In this document: positions 17,342 through 26,371 of the stretch, piece by piece
Layout: each line of letters begins with the position of its first letter
Position numbering within the stretch: the stretch's first letter is position 1
NCBI GenBank assembly: GCA_947496215.1
Contig: CANMCF010000019.1
Span: forward strand, 1 to 64,000
Source: an uncultured Bizionia sp.
GTDB taxonomy: Bacteria; Bacteroidota; Bacteroidia; Flavobacteriales; Flavobacteriaceae
Direction: 5' to 3'
Length of the DNA: 64,000 nucleotides
Program-made: the position numbers and the translations under genes
Notes under the pieces: model-generated
What the model was told of the DNA's origin: nothing
Databases searched by the model: none
What the model saw: the letters and a program-made list of their open reading frames with translations, nothing else

Positions 17342-17953
17342 TTACAATTTTTCCATTATCAAGAACTTCTCCACGATTACTTCTCCTGTTCTCCCGTTGA
17401 TGGTGGTGGATTTCAACCTTCCACTATCGTAATGCCAAGTAACTTCCCAAGTTGGAATTGTTCCTTCTGTCGTTCTGCTAATGCGTGTGGTGTTCTTTGA
17501 CAAGTCTATTTTTTTCTCTTCTACAAATTTCAAGATGCCTTCCCAACTGTATGTAAATGGTTGGTCATAATCTATGGTTTTCTCTAGGGCGCCATGCTCG
17601 TCGTAATAATTCCATATTCCTTTTTGATAGTTGTTAAAATACATCGTCCCTTCTATTTTTATCTTGCCAGATGGATAAAAGGACTTTCTTTTTTCGAAAA
17701 AGGAATTTTGTTTTCTGGAATATTCATAATAACCACTTTCTTTACTCCCGAATTGAGTTACTTTAGTGCCATCTTTTAAAGTGAAAATATAATTTTCTGC
17801 CTGGTCTTTGTTTTTGTTGAAAGTCTCTATGTCAAATTTTTCCATGGTGTCTTGTTGTGTTTTGTTCCTTTCTTTTGTCGAAGAGTCGGTTTCTTTGTTT
17901 TGGGCATTGCATCCTATTTGAATCAATGCGAGTATTAAAAATAATGTTTTCAT
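17342..17953 (-). CDS. Candidate lipoprotein immunity protein to the Hcp-metalloprotease
   Basis: I start it at ATG 17953, four bases after the toxin stop, because this gives a lipoprotein signal peptide with LIQIGC; the longer frame upstream overlaps the toxin and is spurious. The 203-residue product has MORN-like strands (FYPSGKIKIEG, KGIWNYYDEHGALEKT). Being an outer-membrane or periplasmic lipoprotein directly behind a secreted metalloprotease fits an immunity role in the periplasm, where such a toxin would act. That is inference from layout. A decayed paralogue lies just downstream (16461-17070). Confidence 0.75.
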   Translation of the reverse strand: MKTLFLILALIQIGCNAQNKETDSSTKERNKTQQDTMEKFDIETFNKNKDQAENYIFTLKDGTKVTQFGSKESGYYEYSRKQNSFFEKRKSFYPSGKIKIEGTMYFNNYQKGIWNYYDEHGALEKTIDYDQPFTYSWEGILKFVEEKKIDLSKNTTRISRTTEGTIPTWEVTWHYDSGRLKSTTINGRTGEVIVEKFLIMEKL

Positions 17954-18164
17954 CAGCTTATTCTTTATCCAGGTTTTTCCATAATTCTGTCCATTGCCAT
18001 TGCCAAGTACTGATAACTGGTACAGGAGGAGTGGCAATATCAGAATAATCCATGATATTGTCTGTTTTGTTTTTCTCAAAGGTAAAAGCACCACTATCGC
18101 TGAAACTATGATACAGCCCCATTGCGTGAAATGTTTCGTGTGCAAGCGTGCTGTCGTTAAATCC
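17342..18164 (-). repeat. Tandem duplication unit 2 (toxin tip plus immunity, intact)
   Basis: The intact counterpart of unit 1 at 16461-17282. It covers the last ~68 codons of the toxin and the whole intact immunity candidate. Identity is high at both ends and drops in the centre of the immunity gene (roughly 17625-17730). Confidence 0.85.
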
Positions 18165-19844
18165 TACTGAATAGACGGCTACGGAACGGTTTGTAGAAGG
18201 TATCCCATACGATCTGCCATACAAACCACCGGCACTCTCGTTTATGAAGTAGATTTTATAATGTTTTCTGTAATCCTTGCCCAATGGATCATATTTGGCA
18301 TATAAGGCAGTATTCATATGGTCTTGTATGGCATCACTGCTGCCATTGGAAATAGAACCTGCTGAACTAAAATTGGTGTTGAATGTAGCGTCGGAGGATA
18401 GGTCCAATGCTACGGTGTCAAAAGATGGTTTGGCCAATGCTTGTGCCATGTATTTTTTGAGTTCATCATCTCTATTGCTCAATGCGGGTTTGTTGGGGGT
18501 TCCAGAACTTATAATGTCTGTCCAAACATTTACAAATAGAACATCTGCTTTGTATCTATGCGCTTTGTCGTTTGCGAGCACCTTAAGTTTTCCTGCAAAT
18601 TTACCATCGGCCTCTACTTCTATAAATTGGTCTGATGCAAATTCTTTAATGCATTCTATGGTTAAATTGTCTGCCAGTTCCTTTTTGCCTATGGTTTTGT
18701 GAGAGACCTCTGTTTTGTCTAGTTTAAAATAATTGTTGTCGTATTTGTATTCGATTTTTTTGGCATTGGCGTCTTCAATTTCCACTTTAAGGGTTAATGT
18801 TGCTTTTTTATTTGGCAATAAAGTCAAGACAGGAACTACGTATTTGTCGTTGGCTTTGATTGGGTGCTGCGGCATTTCAAATTTTTTGCCCAACTTTACA
18901 TATTCGGCATCGTTCTGTACGAAACTCCCAGTGGTATAATTACCAATTATGTCCTTGTAAAACACATCTCCTTTTTTTCCAGTATCCGCCATTCTTAACC
19001 AATCAAAACCATATTCTCCCTTATATCCATTTCCTGTTCTAAAGTTAACTAAAACTTTTGGAGGGGGAACTATTTGCAGGGGCTTGCTTTTCTTGCTTGC
19101 TGAACCATGGGTAACTTGGGCAATTAATTTGTCAATGTCGGCAGTTTTGAAGTCGGACCATTTTTCTTTGATCTCCAAGGCGGTTAATTCGATGTTGCCA
19201 TCTTCGGTGATGCTTTCTTCAAAGGAGAGTTCTGTTTTGCCTTTTTCAAATTCTGTACCATCCTCCTTGGTAATCGCAATTGTTGCCGAGTCACTTTCTT
19301 GGTTTTCTATTTGAGCTGTTAAAGCTATGCTTTCGGTATATCTAGTTTCTTCAAGGATTTCTTTGGTTTCCGGATCTATCCAGTTTATGTTTGTAATGGT
19401 TGGTGTTGGTTTCTCGATAATTGTAGGGGCAACATTGCTTTCAGCAAAGGTTTTTCTCCAATGGGCTGAATATTCAGTAGCAGAATTTGAATCTTCAATA
19501 CCAGCAGATGTAATGTGAAGCGTTTCACTCATTGGTTGAGATCCATTGGCCGAAAAGGTGTTTTTCCAGTTTACAAGATGGCAATCATAAAAATGAATTT
19601 TGCGAGTTTTACCGCCTAGAATGACAGGGTAAATATGTAATTCCAATTGCTTTTTTTGGTTAGGGGCAAAAGACCAATCAGCAAGATTTAGATCTTTTCG
19701 AGTTTCTATGGTCAATTGAAGCCCTACGAATATCGGTTTTTGAAAAGGCCTACCATTAATATCTGCTTTTTGGTTGAAACTAAAAGTAAACCAAAGGACG
19801 TTTATTTCCCTTTCATCTATTATTAATTTTGCTTTTCCACTCAT
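17958..19844 (-). CDS. Hcp/TssD-like domain fused to zinc metalloprotease, T6SS effector candidate
   Basis: 628 residues. The first ~130 (SGKAKLIIDEREINVLWFTF, ADINGRPFQKP, IHFYDCHLVNWKNTFSANGS, MSETLHITSAGIE) match the pattern of Bacteroidetes TssD, the Hcp tube protein of type VI secretion subtype iii. The middle, about 150-430, is beta-rich and may be Ig-like spacers. The C-terminus holds the metzincin-type zinc site HETFHAMGLYH starting at residue 569, with NIMDYSD as a likely Met-turn. So it looks like an evolved Hcp that carries its own toxin. No signal peptide, as expected for T6SS. The candidate immunity gene starts four bases after its stop. No T6SS structural genes lie in the window. 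Domain calls are by eye. Confidence 0.8.
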   Translation of the reverse strand: MSGKAKLIIDEREINVLWFTFSFNQKADINGRPFQKPIFVGLQLTIETRKDLNLADWSFAPNQKKQLELHIYPVILGGKTRKIHFYDCHLVNWKNTFSANGSQPMSETLHITSAGIEDSNSATEYSAHWRKTFAESNVAPTIIEKPTPTITNINWIDPETKEILEETRYTESIALTAQIENQESDSATIAITKEDGTEFEKGKTELSFEESITEDGNIELTALEIKEKWSDFKTADIDKLIAQVTHGSASKKSKPLQIVPPPKVLVNFRTGNGYKGEYGFDWLRMADTGKKGDVFYKDIIGNYTTGSFVQNDAEYVKLGKKFEMPQHPIKANDKYVVPVLTLLPNKKATLTLKVEIEDANAKKIEYKYDNNYFKLDKTEVSHKTIGKKELADNLTIECIKEFASDQFIEVEADGKFAGKLKVLANDKAHRYKADVLFVNVWTDIISSGTPNKPALSNRDDELKKYMAQALAKPSFDTVALDLSSDATFNTNFSSAGSISNGSSDAIQDHMNTALYAKYDPLGKDYRKHYKIYFINESAGGLYGRSYGIPSTNRSVAVYSVGFNDSTLAHETFHAMGLYHSFSDSGAFTFEKNKTDNIMDYSDIATPPVPVISTWQWQWTELWKNLDKE

Positions 19845-19908
19845 TGCACCTTTACTTTTTCGTTACATTAAACTGTTTAGCCATAGTTAATCGAAGCTAG
19901 TGAAACTG

Positions 19909-20478
19909 TTATTTTTTTACAAACCTTACTCCGTATTTATTTGCGATTGAGTCAATTTCGTGTTTCTCCAACTTTTTGGTTTTCGAACTTTTGGATATAT
20001 CATCAAAGAAGTTTTCAAATCCAGCAGGAGTAATGGTGTTCATTGTAATACCGACAATGGTATCTGTATTTACGAAGTTGTGGGGTATTCCTCTTGGCAA
20101 GCGAATGAAATCTCCTTCCTTGGCTTTGATTTCCTTGTTTCCACAATTGAATATGTAATTGCCTTTCAAAACATAAAAGAGTTCATCTTCATTTTCATGA
20201 ACGTGCAATGGAGGGCCTCCTTTGGAAGGCGTTTCCGTAATAATGACCGAGTACTCGCCATTTGTTTGATTGCTTAGGACTTTTCCAGTGATCTTCACGC
20301 CCAAGACATCCCATTCCTTTCCTTCCTCGGAAGACACATGTATGGGGTGGTTGGAAATTTCGTTGTCTTTTACGGAAGGTGTTTCTTTATGTTCCTTACA
20401 GCCATAGCCAGATAAAATCAATAGAACAAACAGTAATGATTTTTGAATTCGGATTATGATATGTATCGTTTTTTTCAA
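19909..20478 (-). CDS. Cupin-domain lipoprotein
   Basis: 189 residues with a lipoprotein signal (LFVLLILSGYGC) and a single cupin barrel. Cupin motif 1 is PPLHVHENEDELFYVLKG, with the metal-binding HxH...E pattern, and motif 2 is GDFIRLPRGIPHNFVN. Periplasmic cupins of this sort may bind or isomerise small molecules; the substrate is not evident. It lies just upstream of the toxin gene on the same strand (64-base gap), so it may or may not be co-transcribed. Repeat copy E abuts its start codon. Confidence 0.8.
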   Translation of the reverse strand: MKKTIHIIIRIQKSLLFVLLILSGYGCKEHKETPSVKDNEISNHPIHVSSEEGKEWDVLGVKITGKVLSNQTNGEYSVIITETPSKGGPPLHVHENEDELFYVLKGNYIFNCGNKEIKAKEGDFIRLPRGIPHNFVNTDTIVGITMNTITPAGFENFFDDISKSSKTKKLEKHEIDSIANKYGVRFVKK

Positions 20479-20479
20479 T

Positions 20480-20540
20480 GTTAAGGAGGTATGAAATCGT
20501 TAGTTTTACGAAGTTCGTACATTTTTTTCAGAAAATCAAT
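20480..20540 (+). repeat. Dispersed intergenic repeat, copy E (short)
   Basis: It keeps gttaaggaggtatgaaatcg, then ttttacgaagttcgta and attttttt, and lacks the central segment of copies A and C. It ends two bases from the ATG of the cupin gene. On the minus strand it reads DFLKKMYELRKTNDFIPP then a stop. Confidence 0.7.
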
Positions 20541-20633
20541 AAAGCTGGTGTATGAAATACTATGCAGTTTTTCATATCCATCGTGATGCTACTTGTTCAA
20601 TTGTATTCAATTCCATTTTTGATTGACTGTCGT

Positions 20634-21143
20634 TTATTCATCGGCAAGTTCCCATTCCACCAATACCAATGAAATAATTGGATAACCCCACGTTTCAAAG
20701 TTTTCCAATGTTGGCCTAATCGGTATTATGCTCGTAGGTTGTAGTTTGTTGTTATTTGTGGTAAACATCAATGCTTTGTGTTTGAGGGTCTTGTTGAAAG
20801 GATTTTTTACATTCAATATCATATCCGTATCTGCCTTTTCGCCTTCGATTTGGTAAAAACGGACAACAATGGTTTTTTCTGGATGTAAATTTTCTTTCAC
20901 AGTAGTCATCGAGACAATGCTATCATTTTTTAATTCAACTTCAATGTTCAGTTTTTCACCAGGATATATTTGAAGTACACCTTCTTTGACAAAATAGGGC
21001 GTCTCTTCTACTTCTTGTTGATAATAATTAGTGCCATCTACTTTCAATGTCAATGTAAAGGCATTCCTAAGCGGCTTGTTGTTTTGAGCCTGTAAAATAA
21101 TGACGGACGTTAAAAGGAAGAGTAATGCGGTTATTTGTTTCAT
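20634..21143 (-). CDS. Secreted hypothetical protein
   Basis: 169 residues with a clear signal peptide (QITALLFLLTSVIILQAQ) and a small beta-rich mature domain (FTLTLKVDGTNYY, KLNIEVELKNDSIVSM). I recognise no family. There is no lipobox, so it is expected in the periplasm or exported. It sits between the cupin lipoprotein and the transglutaminase-like protein, all on the minus strand with gaps above 150 bases, so it probably has its own promoter. Confidence 0.6.
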   Translation of the reverse strand: MKQITALLFLLTSVIILQAQNNKPLRNAFTLTLKVDGTNYYQQEVEETPYFVKEGVLQIYPGEKLNIEVELKNDSIVSMTTVKENLHPEKTIVVRFYQIEGEKADTDMILNVKNPFNKTLKHKALMFTTNNNKLQPTSIIPIRPTLENFETWGYPIISLVLVEWELADE

Positions 21144-21331
21144 GTTAATGAGATGTCAGCGGTCTATTGTTTTGCTAACGGTGTTTTGAAAGGTTTTATT
21201 TTATAGGAGAATAGAACTTCACTTTTCTTTTGACTTGCATGAGGATGTAATTTTGGGTTTTGTTTTTTCTATGGGAGATATCAGCGATATCCATATCATT
21301 GGAATAGTCGGTGTTTGTCTTAGATTCAAAT

Positions 21332-22345
21332 TTAGGCCTTTACTCTAAACGTATAAGTGGAAATAAGATCATTTCCAATGTAGAGATGTACATCATAGAA
21401 ACCAGTACTTTCAAATTGATGATCGAAGGTTAGCTGTTGGTTTTTGATGGAAGTGTCGGTAGGTTGTATTCTTTTGTCATTGAAGCCATTGTCGATTAGA
21501 AGATTAATGTCTTCAACATCTGCGGATTTCAGGAGTTGGTATTTGAAAGAGACCTTTACATTCCTTTGTATCGTATTGTGCATTTTTTCAGGCATATGAT
21601 GAAAAGACAAGTTCGTATAGGCTTTACCGTAAATTATCGGAGCTTCCAAAAATGTTTCAAATGAAGGTTTTTCTTCCTCCAAAAGCTGCCATTTGCTGTT
21701 GATGGGGTGATGGTTTATGGCAAACAATTGTGGGTTTGTTAGAAAATACCCGTTGTTGTACTCAAATGTGAACATGTTGGTTTTTGGGTTGGGTATGCCA
21801 CTTGCCCAAGTGGGATCGCAGAGATACCATTTCTCATCCAACTTGATGGCATTCCATGAATGGTTGGGAGCATTCAGCTTGTCAATATCCGTTGTACTGG
21901 TCTTTCCATAGCCATGGACGATTTCACAATCCAGATCTGCCAAGTCGGAAAGCTCCTTGATCAGATAGGCATAACCGGTACAAATGGTTTTTTTTCGCTT
22001 CAAGAGCTTACGAAAGATTTCTTTCTTGATGTGTTCGTTCCATGCATGGAGTTTGTCTTGGTCGTTTTCGAACTTTTTCCTTTTTCTCTTGTTCTTCGAA
22101 TATAGGTTGTAATCGTTGGCGATGTTGCTGCAAACCCACTTGTATATTGCTCTAAAGCGTTCCACATCCGTATTCAAGGAAGACGTGAGCCTATGGGACA
22201 ATTGAGGTAAGTTACCAAGACTTTCATTTTTGCAAGCCAAGGCAATGCTATCTGCCTTTCGGAAATTGATGTGACCAAAATCCGATATTTGAGCATTGGA
22301 CTGGAGAACAAAAATGAAGAGAAATAAATACCTCATTGTTTTCAT
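21332..22345 (-). CDS. Secreted transglutaminase-like protein
   Basis: 337 residues with a signal peptide (RYLFLFIFVLQSNAQ). It has a transglutaminase/protease-like fold with a complete catalytic triad: C122 in KTICTGYAYL, H162 in NHSWNAIK and D177 in LCDPTWASG. The preceding FRAIYKWVCSNIANDY is the usual lead-in to this domain. The C-terminal ~110 residues look like a beta sandwich. Bacterial members often cleave peptides rather than crosslink. Substrate unknown. The next gene upstream, a carboxypeptidase-regulatory-like protein, is 25 bases away and probably in the same operon. Confidence 0.82.
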   Translation of the reverse strand: MKTMRYLFLFIFVLQSNAQISDFGHINFRKADSIALACKNESLGNLPQLSHRLTSSLNTDVERFRAIYKWVCSNIANDYNLYSKNKRKRKKFENDQDKLHAWNEHIKKEIFRKLLKRKKTICTGYAYLIKELSDLADLDCEIVHGYGKTSTTDIDKLNAPNHSWNAIKLDEKWYLCDPTWASGIPNPKTNMFTFEYNNGYFLTNPQLFAINHHPINSKWQLLEEEKPSFETFLEAPIIYGKAYTNLSFHHMPEKMHNTIQRNVKVSFKYQLLKSADVEDINLLIDNGFNDKRIQPTDTSIKNQQLTFDHQFESTGFYDVHLYIGNDLISTYTFRVKA

Positions 22346-22370
22346 GCGTACGAGACCATTTTATGTCGTC

Positions 22371-22814
22371 TTAGTTTTTGCGTTTGGATTTGTATGGCTT
22401 TTCAGTCTGTAAGGCTCCCATCATTTCTACGACATCCGAAGTAAGGATCAATTTGATGAAAGTCGTGTTTTTGTCTATTTTGACTTCTACTTCCTCATAT
22501 CCCAAATAACTGAAAAGTAGGGTGTCTCCGGTTTTCAATGGCTTTGGAAATATGAATGTTCCATTTTTGTCCGTAGCGGTTCCGATAACGGTTCCTTTCT
22601 TGATGATGCTAACACCTTCCAAGGGACCATCATCGTCTCCAACCGTACCTTTGACTGTGAGTTGTTGATCTGAAGTCACTGTTGAGGTAGCGGTGTTCGT
22701 TTGTGCATAGGTGGTATTGGATGTGAACATCGCTATCATGACGAAGCCGACCATACCAAAGGTTCTTTTAATTGTTTCCATGCTTTTTTGTGTAAGTTTA
22801 AATTGTCTTTTCAT
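22371..22814 (-). CDS. Secreted carboxypeptidase-regulatory-like domain protein
   Basis: 147 residues. After a long n-region the signal ends near TSNTTYAQT. Residues ~50-125 are a single CarboxypepD_reg-like beta sandwich with the hallmark VKGTVGDDDGPLEGVSIIKK, IGTATDKNGTFIF and LLFSYLGYEEVEVKI. This domain usually precedes TonB-dependent receptors; here it stands alone. An internal start at the second Met (METIKRTFG, 22781) is also possible. It probably shares a transcript with the transglutaminase-like gene downstream. Confidence 0.75.
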   Translation of the reverse strand: MKRQFKLTQKSMETIKRTFGMVGFVMIAMFTSNTTYAQTNTATSTVTSDQQLTVKGTVGDDDGPLEGVSIIKKGTVIGTATDKNGTFIFPKPLKTGDTLLFSYLGYEEVEVKIDKNTTFIKLILTSDVVEMMGALQTEKPYKSKRKN

Positions 22815-23057
22815 AATTGTATGTTGTTTTCATCAAATCTAAATATTATGTCTTGGGATATCAAACAGCAATGAGTAACCCAAACGATTCGATTGGTGAA
22901 AATGGCTTTTCAACGAGTGAAATGTTAATTGACTCTTGTCCAAAGATATGACTATTTCTGCAATCTTTCATTTAGAAGACTAATAACGTTAGGCTAAGAG
23001 CTGTCTTGCATAAGCCACACTTCAGGATGAAGAATCTTCCTTTGATGGCAGTGCAAG

Positions 23058-23549
23058 TCAATAATGCAATCTATTTTTTATGATGGCTTGTATGGCTTTC
23101 TTCTCGTGCACTACCAGAGTATTGTATTGTTTTGTTTTCAAGTTGCTTTGAACTCCAATGAATTCCATAGTGTGTTTTTCCAATATTTCATTGAATATCA
23201 ATTTCACCCTATCCAAATGATAATCCGAGGTGATTATCGTTAAAACTGCATTTTCCAGCTTTGATACTATTGGTTTTATCTTCACGGCATCATCCACCGT
23301 ATTCTTTGACAATGCAAAATCCAAGAAGTTCTTTTCCAAAAGACCTCGTTCTTTTAGATATTGCTTTGCGAGATCCGCGTGTGACCAAGTTGAAGTATTG
23401 AAATGCTCTCCCCAACCACCGGAGCATAGTATCAATGTTTCTTTTCCATGGTGATTGACGCAGTAATCCAATCTACTTTTGGAAATGTCGCTTAGCTCTC
23501 CCTCTGGGGAGTTGGGAGATCCCAATATGACAAAGACAGGTGTTCTCAC
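23058..23549 (-). CDS. YdcF/ElyC (DUF218) family protein
   Basis: 163 residues with the DUF218 pattern: VFVILGSPNSPEGELS at the N-terminus, ETLILCSGGWGE, then LSKNTVDDAVKI and TSDYHLDRVKLIF. These are the conserved strand ends of the SanA/ElyC/YdcF fold. Unlike most members it has no membrane segment. The family is tied to envelope or cofactor-related functions but no reaction is established. A 15-base gap separates it from the 100-residue gene upstream. Confidence 0.75.
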   Translation of the reverse strand: MRTPVFVILGSPNSPEGELSDISKSRLDYCVNHHGKETLILCSGGWGEHFNTSTWSHADLAKQYLKERGLLEKNFLDFALSKNTVDDAVKIKPIVSKLENAVLTIITSDYHLDRVKLIFNEILEKHTMEFIGVQSNLKTKQYNTLVVHEKKAIQAIIKNRLHY

Positions 23550-23564
23550 GAATGTTTTTTTGTG

Positions 23565-23867
23565 TTATCCATTGTTTTGTTTGCCATAGGTCTCAATGAG
23601 TTTTGGTAACTTTTTGTTTAGGAAGTCGATCTGTTGCTCAATCCCTTTTGGTGTGTCATGGTTATGGGGAACTATGATTAGGTTTTTACCAAGAGCCATA
23701 ATTATGAATTGGCTACCATAGCCCATTCGATAATCGATGTTGTTTTCCTTTATGATGCTCTTCAAATATAGGCAATGAAAACTAGGAGTAAAAAATATAG
23801 TTTGTTTTTTGACATCTGATTGATATGTGGGTATTACAACGAAATTATTTATGAAGCTAAACCTCAA
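23565..23867 (-). CDS. Hypothetical protein
   Basis: 100 residues, possibly a single alpha/beta domain (FVVIPTYQSDVKKQTIFFT, SQFIIMALGKNLIIVPHNHD, IEQQIDFLNKKLPKLIE). No family is recognised. The start is uncertain: no clear ribosome binding site is seen. It is closely followed by the YdcF-like gene, suggesting an operon. The stretch 22815-23057 between the YdcF-like gene and the previous operon shows no gene. Confidence 0.5.
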   Translation of the reverse strand: MRFSFINNFVVIPTYQSDVKKQTIFFTPSFHCLYLKSIIKENNIDYRMGYGSQFIIMALGKNLIIVPHNHDTPKGIEQQIDFLNKKLPKLIETYGKQNNG

Positions 23868-23905
23868 GGGACGTTATTGTCTAGCCCAATGTAGTTGAAA
23901 AAGAA

Positions 23906-23938
23906 AATAGCCAAAGGCAATTGTTGCTTTTGGCTATT
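23906..23938 (-). terminator. Terminator of pepT
   Basis: Inverted repeat AATAGCCAAA with TTTGGCTATT, extended inward by imperfect GGCAA/TTGCT pairing, 26 bases past the pepT stop. Confidence 0.75.
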
Positions 23939-23963
23939 AGTATATTGTTATAAATGCATTGGT

Positions 23964-25199
23964 TTATCGTTTGGCAGTGATCTCGGCTATTTTGCAGATC
24001 ACCTCGGTAGCTTTGATCATACTTTCCACGGGAACATATTCGTAACGTCCATGGAAGTTGTGACCGCCTGCGAAGATGTTGGGACAAGGTAATCCCATAT
24101 AACTAAGTTGAGAGCCATCTGTACCACCTCGAATGGCTTTTATAAGTGGTTTTATGTCCAATTGTTTCATTGCTTCTTCGGCTATGTCCACGATATGCAT
24201 GACAGGCTCTACTTTCTCTTTCATGTTGTAGTATTGATCCTTGATCTCTATTTCTATGACCTCTCTGCCGTATTGGGAATTCAACTCGTCGGTAAGTTTT
24301 TGCATCACTTCCTTGCGAGCCTCGAAATGCCCTCGGTCATGATCACGAATAATGTACTGCAACACGGTATCTTCGACTTCTCCGTTCATGGAGTACAAGT
24401 GGAAAAAACCTTCATAACCTTCCGTGTGTTCAGGGGTTTCCATACGAGGCAAGGAGTTTATGAATTCGGTGGCGATGTACATGGAGTTCACCATTTTTCC
24501 TTTGGCATATCCTGGATGCACTATTTTTCCTTTTATTCTAACCTTGGCCCCAGCGGCATTGAAATTCTCATACTCCAATTCTCCTATTTGACTACCATCC
24601 ATCGTGTAGGCCCAATCAGCTCCAAACTTCTCGACATCGAACTTGTGTGCACCACGACCAATCTCTTCATCGGGAGTAAAGCCAACTTTGATGGTACCGT
24701 GTTTTATGTCAGGATTCTTAACAAGGTATTCCATGGCAGAAACGATTTCACAAATGCCAGCTTTGTCATCTGCACCCAAAAGAGTAGTGCCATCCGTTGT
24801 GATCAATGTCTGCCCTTTGTATAATAAAAGGTCTTCAAAATAATCAGGGGACAATACTATGTCTTCAGCTTTGTTCAAAACAATGTCCTTTCCATCATAA
24901 CGCTCTATGACCTGAGGTTTTATGTTGGCACCTGTAAAATCTGGAGTCGTATCGAAATGAGAAATAAAACCTATGGTTGGAACGTCGTGTTCCACATTGC
25001 TAGGCAAAGTAGCCATTATGTACGCATTGTCATCAATGGTGACATCCTGCAAGCCAATGGATTTCAACTCATCCACCAATGCATTTGCCAAATCCCATTG
25101 TTTTGCTGTACTAGGAGTGGTATCACTTTCTGGATCGGACTCTGTATCCACCGTTACATATCCTACGAATCGTTTTATTATGTCTTCTTTAGAAATCAT
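23964..25199 (-). CDS. pepT: Peptidase T (aminotripeptidase)
   Basis: 411 residues, the usual length for PepT. The M20-family metal and catalytic residues are in place: H81 and D83 in [11 protein letters not shown]144 in [10 protein letters not shown]178-E179 in [10 protein letters not shown]201 in MDGSQIG and a C-terminal histidine in GGHNFHG. It removes N-terminal residues from tripeptides in the cytosol. It stands alone, divergent from pyrD, with a terminator at 23906. Confidence 0.96.
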   Translation of the reverse strand: MISKEDIIKRFVGYVTVDTESDPESDTTPSTAKQWDLANALVDELKSIGLQDVTIDDNAYIMATLPSNVEHDVPTIGFISHFDTTPDFTGANIKPQVIERYDGKDIVLNKAEDIVLSPDYFEDLLLYKGQTLITTDGTTLLGADDKAGICEIVSAMEYLVKNPDIKHGTIKVGFTPDEEIGRGAHKFDVEKFGADWAYTMDGSQIGELEYENFNAAGAKVRIKGKIVHPGYAKGKMVNSMYIATEFINSLPRMETPEHTEGYEGFFHLYSMNGEVEDTVLQYIIRDHDRGHFEARKEVMQKLTDELNSQYGREVIEIEIKDQYYNMKEKVEPVMHIVDIAEEAMKQLDIKPLIKAIRGGTDGSQLSYMGLPCPNIFAGGHNFHGRYEYVPVESMIKATEVICKIAEITAKR

Positions 25200-25293
25200 T
25201 GTTGTTAATGATGTTTGTTTATGGTTATAGTGGGCAAATCATTAGGTAACCCAGTGCTCAAAAATACAATATATAATTTTTTGCCTTTTAGAA

Positions 25294-25324
25294 TTGCGCA
25301 ATTTTTTATTTCGGAGTACTTTTG
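25294..25324 (+). promoter_or_regulatory. Bacteroidetes-type promoter of pyrD
   Basis: TTG at 25294-25296 and TACTTTTG (TAnnTTTG) at 25317-25324, with 20 bases between. It places the transcript start just before ATG 25340, which argues against the alternative TTG start at 25322 that lies inside the -7 box. Confidence 0.75.
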
Positions 25325-25339
25325 CGCAAACATAATTTG

Positions 25340-26371
25340 ATGTACAAAATATTCCTCCGACCACTATTTTTTCTTTTCGATCCAGAAAATATTCATCATT
25401 TCACCTTTTCCCTGATAAAAGCGACTTCTAAAATACCAGGAATGGCAGCGTTGTTCAGAAGCCTATATGTTGTTGAAGATGAACGTTTGGAGCGTAAGCT
25501 CTTTGGACTGACCTTCAAGAACCCAGTTGGCTTGGCTGCAGGTTTCGATAAAAATGCAGTGCTGTACAACGAATTGGCAAATTTCGGGTTCGGGTTCATA
25601 GAAATAGGGACGGTGACACCAAAAGCACAAGTGGGGAATCCTAAAAAGCGACTGTTTAGATTAAAGGACGACAAGGGTATCATCAATAGAATGGGGTTCA
25701 ACAATGAAGGACTGCAAGAAGCGATAATCCAGTTGAAGAAGAACAAGGGAAGGCTCATCATTGGAGGGAACATAGGAAAGAATACGCAAACAAAGCCTGA
25801 GGACTACACAAAAGACTATTTGGAGTGCTTCAATGCCTTGCATCCATTTGTGGATTATTTCGTACTAAACGTAAGTTGCCCAAATGTTGGAAGTCATGCC
25901 AAGTTGAATGACAAGGACTATTTGTTGGAATTGATCGATACCGTGCAAAAGGCAAATGAAACGTTCGACAATCAAAGACCTATACTTTTGAAGATAGCGC
26001 CAGACCTTAACGACATTCAATTGGATGAAATCGTGGATTTGATTGCTGAAACAAACTTGGACGGAGTCATAGCTAGCAATACGTCTACAGATAGAGAAGG
26101 GTTGAAAGCTTCGGAAACGCAGTTGAAAGCAATTGGAAATGGAGGATTGAGTGGTCAACCCATAAAGGATAGGTCTACGCGAGTGATAAAATACCTGTCG
26201 GATAAAAGTAACAAGTCATTTCCTATCGTTGGAGTAGGAGGCATACATTCGGCAAAAGATGCACTGGAGAAAATAGAAGCAGGGGCAGATCTTGTACAAA
26301 TCTACACGGGATTCATCTATGAAGGACCAACATTGATAAAAACCATTAACAAGGCATTACTCGATAATTAA
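25340..26371 (+). CDS. pyrD: Dihydroorotate dehydrogenase, membrane (class 2) type
   Basis: 343 residues from ATG 25340. It oxidises dihydroorotate to orotate in pyrimidine synthesis, with FMN. The N-terminal helical segment ([20 protein letters not shown]) is the class 2 membrane-docking and quinone-tunnel element. FMN-site motifs include [27 protein letters not shown] and the C-terminal PIVGVGGI and [13 protein letters not shown]. The active-site loop reads [10 protein letters not shown], with C180 where E. coli PyrD has the catalytic serine (Ser175). The end overlaps the convergent small T9SS gene by 15 bases. Confidence 0.95.
   Translation: MYKIFLRPLFFLFDPENIHHFTFSLIKATSKIPGMAALFRSLYVVEDERLERKLFGLTFKNPVGLAAGFDKNAVLYNELANFGFGFIEIGTVTPKAQVGNPKKRLFRLKDDKGIINRMGFNNEGLQEAIIQLKKNKGRLIIGGNIGKNTQTKPEDYTKDYLECFNALHPFVDYFVLNVSCPNVGSHAKLNDKDYLLELIDTVQKANETFDNQRPILLKIAPDLNDIQLDEIVDLIAETNLDGVIASNTSTDREGLKASETQLKAIGNGGLSGQPIKDRSTRVIKYLSDKSNKSFPIVGVGGIHSAKDALEKIEAGADLVQIYTGFIYEGPTLIKTINKALLDN

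Noticed and set aside
24108..24824. Long open frame (238 residues) on the plus strand opposite pepT
   Set aside because: Antisense shadow of a well-supported gene; cysteine/histidine-rich random composition.
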